Assembly: GCA_049366815.1 (NCBI GenBank)
Contig: JBMNCO010000060.1
Location: forward strand, 1 to 10,304
Direction of reading: 5' to 3'
Length of the DNA stretch: 10,304 nt
DNA from: CAYNYM01 sp049366815
GTDB lineage: Bacteria > Desulfobacterota > DSM-4660 > Desulfatiglandales > HGW-15
Shown: one piece after another, positions 1 through 4,971 of the stretch
Layout of the letters: each line of letters begins with the position of its first letter
How positions within the stretch are numbered: the first letter of the stretch is position 1
Made by a program: the position numbers and the translations under genes
Notes under the pieces: generated by a model
Told to the model about the DNA's origin: nothing
What the model saw: only the letters and a program-made list of their open reading frames with translations
The model's database searches: none

Positions 1-25
1 AGAGCGTTTGAATTAGCTGATGCAC

Positions 26-49
26 ATCCGGAAATGAGCATTCCCGGAT
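26..49. repeat. Near-perfect inverted repeat
   Basis: Arms of 11 bases (ATCCGGAAATG at 26-36 and CATTCCCGGAT at 39-49) are complementary except for one A/C mismatch and are separated by only two bases. No T run follows on either side, so a simple intrinsic terminator is unlikely. It may be part of the same intergenic repeat mosaic that follows, or a dimeric protein binding site. The symmetry is seen directly; its role is unknown. Confidence 0.6.
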
Positions 50-62
50 TCGCGGAAACAGC

Positions 63-90
63 GATCAGCTATCAGCTGTCAGCTATCAGC
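63..90 (-). repeat. Heptamer repeat block A (four units)
   Basis: Four consecutive 7-base units, GATCAGC, TATCAGC, TGTCAGC and TATCAGC, are read directly from the sequence. On the complementary strand they are GCTGATA, GCTGACA, GCTGATA and GCTGATC, so the block is listed on the minus strand for comparison with the others. Units vary only at the first two positions (of the plus-strand form) and share the TCAGC core. This is a short, degenerate tandem repeat, too short and unspaced for a CRISPR array. Confidence 0.75.
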
Positions 91-116
91 AAAAGCTATG
101 CAAAGACAAGGCATGA

Positions 117-140
117 GGCTGAGTGCTGAATGCCGACAGC
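117..140 (+). repeat. Heptamer repeat block B, inverted relative to A
   Basis: The units GGCTGAG, TGCTGAA and TGCCGAC, followed by AGC, are the same GCTGA-type heptamer as block A but on the opposite strand. Block A and block B can therefore pair imperfectly across the 26-base spacer 91-116. That spacer contains an inner ATGC/GCAT inverted pair. Confidence 0.65.
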
Positions 141-148
141 AGAGCGCA

Positions 149-177
149 CCATCCAGAAATCATGTATTTCTGGATGG
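149..177. repeat. Perfect 12-bp inverted repeat (hairpin)
   Basis: CCATCCAGAAAT at 149-160 and ATTTCTGGATGG at 166-177 are exact reverse complements around the five-base loop CATGT. A 12-bp perfect stem is far beyond chance for a 10-kb window. There is no T run on either side, so it lacks the tail of an intrinsic terminator. It sits between heptamer blocks B and C, which are themselves inverted relative to each other, making one nested palindrome from 117 to 204. A repetitive extragenic palindrome-like or miniature mobile element is the likeliest class; an RNA structural role is possible. Confidence 0.8.
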
Positions 178-183
178 AAATGT

Positions 184-204
184 CATAGCCTTCAGCCTAC
201 AGCC
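184..204 (-). repeat. Heptamer repeat block C (three units)
   Basis: Units CATAGCC, TTCAGCC and TACAGCC lie in tandem and are followed by a partial TAACC. Their complement reads GGCTGTA, GGCTGAA, GGCTATG, the same heptamer style as block B but on the other strand. Blocks B and C flank the perfect hairpin at 149-177 symmetrically. Confidence 0.65.
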
Positions 205-298
205 TAACCAACCTGAACAGTGACGAATTTTTTTTGGTCCACGGCTTCGCGCGCCATTAAGCACAGGGCATTCTCTTGTGAAAAAACCAACTATCAGA

Positions 299-327
299 GT
301 CCACAGCAGGTGGACGTTATATAAAAT
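299..327 (+). promoter_or_regulatory. Inverted repeat beside an AT-rich box, possible promoter/operator
   Basis: GTCCAC (299-304) and GTGGAC (310-315) form a perfect 6-bp inverted repeat around AGCAG. Directly downstream, TATAAAAT (320-327) could act as a -10 element for the first gene, about 36 bases before its start. No convincing -35 hexamer lies 16-18 bases upstream of it (TTGTGA at 276-281 is too far), so a promoter call is weak. The repeat would suit either a dimeric regulator or a small stem-loop in a 5' leader. Confidence 0.3.
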
Positions 328-349
328 CTCGACCATGTCGGGATCTTGT

Positions 350-353
350 GGAG
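350..353 (+). promoter_or_regulatory. Ribosome binding site deciding the first gene's start
   Basis: GGAG lies 10 bases before the ATG at 364. The alternative in-frame TTG at 346 would place this motif inside the coding region and would add six residues before the family's usual N-terminus. This favours 364. Confidence 0.6.
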
Positions 354-363
354 CGAAACGACG

Positions 364-1323
364 ATGAGAGATCTGATCACCGGCGGGGCGGGCTTTATCG
401 GTTCCCACCTTGCGGAGAAACTGTTGGCATGCGGGCACGAGGTCTACGTCATTGATAACCTGTGGACCGGAAAGCTGAAGAACCTTGAAACGGTGCAGAA
501 TAACCGAAAGTTCCATCTGGTCGTGGATACCATCCTGAATGAGTCGGTCATGAATGAACTCATATTCAAGGTGGATCACATCTACCATCTTGCGGCGGCC
601 GTCGGGGTCAAAAACATCATGGATCATCCCGTGGAGACCCTGGACATAAACGTCAAGGGAACGGAGACGGTCTTGAGGCTGGCCAATCGCTTCAAAAAGA
701 AGGTCTTCATCGCCTCGACCTCAGAGATCTATGGGAAACACCTGGAGCACACCCTTTCCGAGGAGGACAACCGGGTCATGGGCTCTGTGAAAAAGAGGCG
801 TTGGGCCTATGCCTGTTCCAAGACACTCGATGAATTTTTCGCCCTGGCCTTTTACGACGAAAAGAAACTCCCGGTGGTGGTCGGCCGGCTCTTCAACACG
901 GTGGGGCCGCGACAGACCGGGCAATACGGCATGGTCCTGCCGACATTCGTGCAGAGCGCCTTGCTGGGCAAAGCGATCACGGTCTACGGCGACGGGACCC
1001 AGACCAGGAGTTTCACCCATGTCCGGGACGTGGTCAAGGCCCTGACAAGATTGATGCATGAGCCCAGGGCGGAAGGCGATATCTTCAATGTCGGCAACAA
1101 CCAGGAGGTGAGTATCAACGACCTGGCCCAGAAGGTCCGGGAGATGACCGGGAGCGACTCCGTGATCGAGCACATCCCCTATGAAAAGGCCTATGGGCCG
1201 GGATTCGAGGACATGGAGCGGCGGTGTCCCAATATAGACAAGATCAAGAACCTCGTGGGATTTGAGCCGGAACACGATCTGGACCGGATCATCCAGGATG
1301 TGATCGACTATTTCAAGGCCTAA
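364..1323 (+). CDS. NAD-dependent extended SDR, UDP-glucuronate decarboxylase / epimerase type
   Basis: The 319-residue protein is an extended short-chain dehydrogenase acting on a nucleotide sugar in the cytoplasm. The N-terminus carries the NAD-binding glycine motif GGAGFIG (residues 7-13) and D31 for the cofactor ribose. The catalytic pair is Y149 and K153 (YACSK). The third active-site segment reads STSEIYG, with glutamate at 121; this glutamate is typical of UDP-glucuronate decarboxylases and of the ArnA dehydrogenase domain, whereas 4-epimerases usually have SSAAVYG and RfbB has STDEVYG. R287, in DMERRCP, matches by eye the ArnA catalytic arginine (DVEHRKP, recalled from memory). The residue after Y149-K153 and the GRLFNTVGPR segment are normal for the family. 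The start at 364 is chosen for its ribosome binding site and the fit to family N-termini; TTG 346 is the alternative. It is followed after 32 bases by an aminotransferase. Family certain; substrate uncertain, and a 4-epimerase cannot be excluded. Confidence 0.85.
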   Translation: MRDLITGGAGFIGSHLAEKLLACGHEVYVIDNLWTGKLKNLETVQNNRKFHLVVDTILNESVMNELIFKVDHIYHLAAAVGVKNIMDHPVETLDINVKGTETVLRLANRFKKKVFIASTSEIYGKHLEHTLSEEDNRVMGSVKKRRWAYACSKTLDEFFALAFYDEKKLPVVVGRLFNTVGPRQTGQYGMVLPTFVQSALLGKAITVYGDGTQTRSFTHVRDVVKALTRLMHEPRAEGDIFNVGNNQEVSINDLAQKVREMTGSDSVIEHIPYEKAYGPGFEDMERRCPNIDKIKNLVGFEPEHDLDRIIQDVIDYFKA

Positions 1324-1342
1324 AATCGCTTCGTGATTGTAT

Positions 1343-1347
1343 GGAGG
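1343..1347 (+). promoter_or_regulatory. Ribosome binding site deciding the aminotransferase start
   Basis: A full GGAGG is placed 8 bases before the ATG at 1356. The upstream in-frame ATG at 1341 overlaps this motif and has none of its own, so translation from 1356 is favoured. Confidence 0.75.
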
Positions 1348-1355
1348 GAACAAGG

Positions 1356-2522
1356 ATGCAATTTATAGATCTGGCCGCACAACAAGAAATCATTCGTGAC
1401 AAGGTTGAAGCAAACATTCGGGCGGTGCTCTCCCACGGGAAATACATCATGGGTCCTGAAATCACGGACCTGGAAAAGAGGCTTTCCGAATATGTGGGAG
1501 TCCGGCACGCCGTTGCCTGTTCTTCGGGAACCGACGCCCTGCTTCTTGCCCTCATGGCCTATGGCGTGGGTCCCGGGGATGTGGTCTTCACGACACCCTT
1601 CACCTTTATCGCCACAGCGGAGGTGATAAGCCTGCTCGGGGCCGTGCCGGTCTTCGTGGATATCGATCCCCGGACCTTCAACCTGGACCCGGAGCATCTG
1701 GAAAAGGCCTGCCATGCCCTCAAAAATCATTCGAGGGAATATCCGCTGCCTTCCAACGGGGCCTTGGAGTCCTTGAGACCAAAGGGGATTATCGCGGTGG
1801 ATCTCTTTGGACTCCCCGCCGACTACGAGGCCATCAACGCCTTGGCGAGGGATTACGGTCTCTTTGTCATAGAAGACGCGGCACAGTCCTTCGGCGGACT
1901 CTACAAGGGGAAGAAGGCCGGTTCCCTGGGCGACATAGGATGTACGTCCTTCTTCCCTGCAAAGCCCCTGGGCGGCTACGGCGACGGGGGCATGTGCTTT
2001 ACCGATGACGCGTCTCTGGCCGGGACCATGCGATCCCTCAGCGTCCATGGTCAGGGGACGGACAGATACGACAATGTAAGGATCGGTATCAACGGCCGCC
2101 TTGACAGCCTCCAGGCCGCCGTTCTTCTTGCCAAGTTCGACATCTTCCCCAAGGAAATCGAGATCCGGCAACAGGTGGCTGCAACCTATACCGAGTTGAT
2201 TGCAGACGCAAAGGTCGAACTTCTCACGCCGTCCATTCCGGAAGACAGGATGTCGGCCTGGGCGCAATACTCCGTACTTGCCGGTAAGGAGGCGCATCGC
2301 GCAACACTTCAGAACCGATTGAGTGAGGCCGGGATACCGACAGCCGTCTACTATCCGAAACCCCTGCATCTGCAACCGGCCTTTGAAGTCCTTGGGTACC
2401 GCAAAGGCGATTTCCCGCTGAGTGAGGATTTTTCTCATCGCATTTTCAGCCTCCCCATGCATCCCTATCTGAAAAAAGAGGACCAGAACCGCATCGTAGA
2501 GGCGCTTGGCGGGGCGGAATGA
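1356..2522 (+). CDS. DegT/DnrJ/EryC1/StrS aminotransferase, WbpE-like
   Basis: The 388-residue protein is a PLP-dependent sugar aminotransferase that converts a keto-sugar nucleotide to an amino sugar, normally with glutamate as donor. It opens with MQFIDLAAQQ, the usual start for WbpE-type members. Visible family signatures are SSGTDALLLAL (cofactor phosphate region), FTFIATAEVISLLGA, the VIEDAAQSFGG segment with the aspartate that contacts the PLP nitrogen, and FFPAKPLGGYGDGG with the Schiff-base lysine at K203. The tail has the typical PTAVYYPKPLH and SLPMHPYL stretches. Length is normal for the family and no key residue is missing. By eye it resembles WbpE (3-amino transfer on a UDP-hexuluronate) more than ArnB, FdtB or WecE, but the sugar position aminated cannot be read from sequence. 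Directly downstream of the SDR, it may use that enzyme's keto product. Start 1356 rather than 1341 follows from the GGAGG motif. Confidence 0.9.
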   Translation: MQFIDLAAQQEIIRDKVEANIRAVLSHGKYIMGPEITDLEKRLSEYVGVRHAVACSSGTDALLLALMAYGVGPGDVVFTTPFTFIATAEVISLLGAVPVFVDIDPRTFNLDPEHLEKACHALKNHSREYPLPSNGALESLRPKGIIAVDLFGLPADYEAINALARDYGLFVIEDAAQSFGGLYKGKKAGSLGDIGCTSFFPAKPLGGYGDGGMCFTDDASLAGTMRSLSVHGQGTDRYDNVRIGINGRLDSLQAAVLLAKFDIFPKEIEIRQQVAATYTELIADAKVELLTPSIPEDRMSAWAQYSVLAGKEAHRATLQNRLSEAGIPTAVYYPKPLHLQPAFEVLGYRKGDFPLSEDFSHRIFSLPMHPYLKKEDQNRIVEALGGAE

Positions 2523-2585
2523 ACCCCCTCTTTCGGGGAGGAGAAATTCCAGATGCCGGCAGGACAAAAAGGCTGAAAAATCAAA

Positions 2586-2602
2586 GTCTCAACCAGTGAG
2601 AC
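2586..2602 (+). promoter_or_regulatory. Inverted repeat in the leader of rfbA
   Basis: GTCTCA and TGAGAC are exact inverted arms around ACCAG, inside the 119-base gap between the aminotransferase and rfbA, ending 39 bases before the rfbA start. No T run follows, so it is not a standard terminator. Its 6-5-6 geometry, GTC/GAC ends and ANCAG loop resemble the inverted repeat at 299-315. Possible roles are an operator or a leader stem-loop; neither is shown. Confidence 0.35.
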
Positions 2603-2641
2603 CACACAGCAACCTCTGATGAAGCGACGGAGGAGAGGACG

Positions 2642-3514
2642 ATGAAAGGAATTATTCTTGCAGGCGGCTCGGGAACGCGGCTTTACCCCATCACCCGGGT
2701 CGTGAGCAAGCAGTTGCTGCCCGTATATGACAAACCCATGATCTATTACCCCCTGTCGGTCCTCATGCTGGCGGGTCTGAGGGAGATCCTGATCATCTCC
2801 ACTCCTGAAGACCTGCCCAGATACCGCATGCTCCTGGGTGAAGGCTCCCAATGGGGCCTTTCGTTTGATTACGTCGAGCAGCCCCGCCCCGAGGGCCTGG
2901 CCCAGGCCTTTGTGCTCGGCCGGGATTTTGTCGCAAAGGATTCCGTGTGCCTCATCCTGGGGGACAATATCTTCTTCGGTCACGGCATGACCGACAGGCT
3001 CCGAAAGGCGGCCGCTCAGGAACAGGGGGCCACGATCTTCGGCTACTGGGTCAAGGATCCGGAACGTTACGGGGTCGTCTGTTTTGATGAGGGCGGCAGG
3101 GCGACGGACCTGGAAGAGAAGCCCTCCCTGCCCAGATCCAACTGGGCCGTGACCGGGCTCTATTTTTATGACAATGAGGTCCTGGATATCGCCGCCGATC
3201 TGAAACCCTCTGCAAGGGGTGAATTTGAGATCACCGATGTCAACAAGGCCTACCTCCAAAAGGGCTCCCTTCAGGTGGAAAAGCTGGGAAGGGGCATTGC
3301 CTGGCTCGATACCGGGCTTCACGAGACCCTGATCGAGGCCGCCGGTTTCATCGAGGCCATAGAGCGGCGGCAGGGGCTCAAGATAGCCTGTATCGAGGAG
3401 ATCGCCTACCGCATGGGCTACATTGACGCCGGTCAGGTTCAAGCCCTGGCCGAACCCATGCGAATGAACGGCTACGGAAGATATCTGCTGGATATGATCA
3501 GGAAGGGCTGGTAG
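2642..3514 (+). CDS. rfbA: Glucose-1-phosphate thymidylyltransferase
   Basis: This 290-residue enzyme (also called RmlA) joins dTTP and glucose-1-phosphate to give dTDP-glucose and pyrophosphate, the first step of dTDP-L-rhamnose synthesis in the cytoplasm. The nucleotidyltransferase signature GGSGTRLYPIT starts at residue 8, followed by SKQLLPVYDKPMIYYPLS, which is characteristic of RmlA. The metal/sugar-binding segment LGDNIFFGHG has its aspartate at 108, and the EKP segment (DLEEKPSLPRSNWAVTGLY) is intact. The length is standard, and the C-terminal region (CIEEIAYRMGYI) matches the long-form RmlA that carries the allosteric site. A strong purine-rich site, GGAGGAGAGG at 2629-2638, precedes the ATG. 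It is preceded by a 119-base gap, the largest inside the cluster, so a second transcription or translation control point here is possible. rfbC follows after 6 bases. Confidence 0.97.
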   Translation: MKGIILAGGSGTRLYPITRVVSKQLLPVYDKPMIYYPLSVLMLAGLREILIISTPEDLPRYRMLLGEGSQWGLSFDYVEQPRPEGLAQAFVLGRDFVAKDSVCLILGDNIFFGHGMTDRLRKAAAQEQGATIFGYWVKDPERYGVVCFDEGGRATDLEEKPSLPRSNWAVTGLYFYDNEVLDIAADLKPSARGEFEITDVNKAYLQKGSLQVEKLGRGIAWLDTGLHETLIEAAGFIEAIERRQGLKIACIEEIAYRMGYIDAGQVQALAEPMRMNGYGRYLLDMIRKGW

Positions 3515-3519
3515 CTTCC
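3501..3519 (+). promoter_or_regulatory. Inverted repeat spanning the rfbA/rfbC junction
   Basis: GGAAG (3501-3505) and CTTCC (3515-3519) are complementary around nine bases that include the rfbA stop. The purine-rich GGAAGGG is the only visible ribosome binding candidate for rfbC, 13 bases before its ATG. If the stem forms it would mask that site until ribosomes finish rfbA, giving coupled translation. Five base pairs is short, so this is a weak call. Confidence 0.3.
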
Positions 3520-3520
3520 C

Positions 3521-4084
3521 ATGAAGGTGTCTGAAACCTCTCTCGAGGGCGTCTTGCTGATCGAGCCGGTGGTATTCGAGGACAAACGGGGCTTTTTCGT
3601 GGAGACCTACCGCCGGGACAGGTATCGTGCCCTGGGGATACCCTGTGATTTTGTGCAGGACAATCTGTCCTGCTCCGTGAAGGGTACGCTTCGGGGCCTT
3701 CACTATCAGTATCCCCAGCCTCAGGCCAAGCTGGTGCAGGTGATTCAGGGAACGATATTCGACGTGGCCGTCGATATCCGCCGTGGTTCCCCGCAATTCG
3801 GGAAATGGATCGGGGTGGAACTCTCCGATCTCAATAGCCGCCAACTCTTTATCCCCGAGGGCTTTGCCCACGGGTTTTACGTCCTCAGTGAGACGGCCCT
3901 GTTTACCTACAAATGTGGTGATTTCTACGCGCCGGAATGCGAGGGGGGGGTATTGTGGTCCGATCCGACGATAGGTATCCGCTGGCCCGAGGGCGATCCG
4001 ATTCTTTCAGACAAGGACGGTCGGTATCCTCTGCTGGGACAAGTGCCCGCCGACCGCCTGCCTGTTTATGGGGAGACGGCATGA
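3521..4084 (+). CDS. rfbC: dTDP-4-dehydrorhamnose 3,5-epimerase
   Basis: The 187-residue cupin enzyme (RmlC) inverts C3 and C5 of dTDP-4-keto-6-deoxyglucose to give dTDP-4-keto-L-rhamnose. Family hallmarks are EDKRGFFVETY (residues 20-30), QDNLSCSVKGTLRGLHYQ ending around residue 63 with catalytic base H61, K70, the FDVAVDIRRGSPQFGKW strand, IPEGFAHGFYVLSE, and FTYKCGDFY with two tyrosines (Y130, Y136), one of which serves as the acid. Length is typical. The start is the ATG six bases after rfbA. The ribosome binding site is weak and the gene is probably translated by coupling. Its stop overlaps the rfbD start as ATGA. Codons 141-144 (E-G-G-V) create a run of eight G at 3943-3950; the frame is intact as sequenced. 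Confidence 0.97.
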   Translation: MKVSETSLEGVLLIEPVVFEDKRGFFVETYRRDRYRALGIPCDFVQDNLSCSVKGTLRGLHYQYPQPQAKLVQVIQGTIFDVAVDIRRGSPQFGKWIGVELSDLNSRQLFIPEGFAHGFYVLSETALFTYKCGDFYAPECEGGVLWSDPTIGIRWPEGDPILSDKDGRYPLLGQVPADRLPVYGETA

Positions 4085-4971
4085 GAATTTTCGTTATCGG
4101 TGCGAATGGTCAGCTCGGTTGGGAGCTCTGCAGGCAAGGCAAGGAGTCCTCTGCGGATGTGGTCGGCTGTGATCTGCCTGAGGTCGATATCACGGATCCT
4201 GCGGCGCTGGAAAGGGCCGTGAAAGGGGCGCAGGCCTCTGTGGTCATCAATGCAGCCGCCTACACCGCGGTGGATCGGGCCGAGTCGGAGCCGGAACTGG
4301 CCTTTGCCGTGAACCGGGACGGGCCCGCCGTCCTGGCCGCCCTGTGCCGGGAAATGGGTATCCCTCTGGTCCACATCTCCACGGACTATGTCTTTGACGG
4401 CGAAAAGGGCTCCCCCTACCTCGAGACCGATCCCGTCTCGCCTTTGGGCGTTTACGGCAGGAGCAAGGCCGCCGGCGAGGAGGAGATAAGGGCCGGGCTC
4501 GATCGGCATATCATCGTCCGCACGTCATGGCTCTACGGCATGCATGGAAACAATTTCGTCAAGACCATCCTGCGCCTGGCCGGGGAGAAAGAGACATTGC
4601 GCGTCGTTGCGGATCAGTTCGGGTCCCCCACCCATGCAGCGGACCTTGCCGGTGCACTGCTGGATATCGCCGTCAAACTGAGCCCGGGGGATAGAGGGAA
4701 GTGGGGCACATACCACTACTGCAATGAAGGGGTTACGACCTGGCACGGTTTTGCGGAGAAGATATGCGGCCTTTTAGGAGAGAAAGAGGACCTGACGGTA
4801 AGGCGTGTCGAACCCATTCCAACCTCACAGTACCCCACAGCGGCAAAGCGACCCCATTACTCCGCGCTGGATTGTTCCATGCTCTTCAGGGACTATGGTA
4901 TCAGGCCGAGGGCATGGGAGCAGAGCCTGATGGACATGCTTGAAATCAGGACCAAAATAGAGCCCCTTTGA
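4081..4971 (+). CDS. rfbD: dTDP-4-dehydrorhamnose reductase
   Basis: The 296-residue SDR (RmlD) reduces dTDP-4-keto-L-rhamnose to dTDP-L-rhamnose with NAD(P)H, the last step of the pathway. The nucleotide-binding motif GANGQLG is at residues 7-13; INAAAYTAVDRAE is an RmlD signature; STDYVFDG lies at 100-107; the catalytic Y125 and K129 are in YGRSK; RTSWLYG and the QFGSPTHAADLA segment follow, and the RPHYSALDCS tail is characteristic. A longer in-frame opening extends upstream to about 3937, but its extra residues have no family character, whereas the ATG at 4081 starts exactly at the Rossmann strand and has GGGGAG at 4070-4075. The start overlaps the rfbC stop by four bases (ATGA), and the stop overlaps the flippase TTG start. 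Confidence 0.96.
   Translation: MRIFVIGANGQLGWELCRQGKESSADVVGCDLPEVDITDPAALERAVKGAQASVVINAAAYTAVDRAESEPELAFAVNRDGPAVLAALCREMGIPLVHISTDYVFDGEKGSPYLETDPVSPLGVYGRSKAAGEEEIRAGLDRHIIVRTSWLYGMHGNNFVKTILRLAGEKETLRVVADQFGSPTHAADLAGALLDIAVKLSPGDRGKWGTYHYCNEGVTTWHGFAEKICGLLGEKEDLTVRRVEPIPTSQYPTAAKRPHYSALDCSMLFRDYGIRPRAWEQSLMDMLEIRTKIEPL

Larger units (their letters stand above)
1..363. other. Non-coding, repeat-rich leader region
   Basis: No reading frame here looks like a protein; the reverse-strand frame crossing 160-627 is mostly the antisense of the first gene. The left half is filled by a near-palindrome, heptamer repeat blocks and a perfect hairpin, each listed separately. The stretch 205-298 holds an eight-T run at 228-235, without a GC-rich stem directly before it, so it does not read as an intrinsic terminator. 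A GTCCAC hexamer at 237-242 recurs as the left arm of the inverted repeat at 299-315. I looked for a JUMPStart/ops element, common ahead of polysaccharide operons, and did not find the ops core. The end of the preceding gene is not visible. Confidence 0.7.

Noticed and set aside
149..177. Intrinsic terminator of an upstream gene
   Set aside because: The stem is perfect, but neither side is followed by a T run, and the stem is only moderately GC-rich.
63..204. CRISPR array
   Set aside because: The repeats are 7 bases long, adjacent or degenerate, with no regular spacers; no cas-like genes are present.
1..345. JUMPStart/ops antitermination element
   Set aside because: No match to the ops core GGCGGTAGC was seen in the leader.
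1320..2567. Reverse-strand open frame (415 codons) opposite the aminotransferase
   Set aside because: It mirrors the whole aminotransferase gene and has no domain-like features; a compositional shadow.
2465..3871. Long reverse-strand open frame (468 codons) opposite rfbA and rfbC
   Set aside because: It is the antisense of two unmistakable genes in the same frame; the translation has no recognisable family character and follows from GC-rich codon bias.
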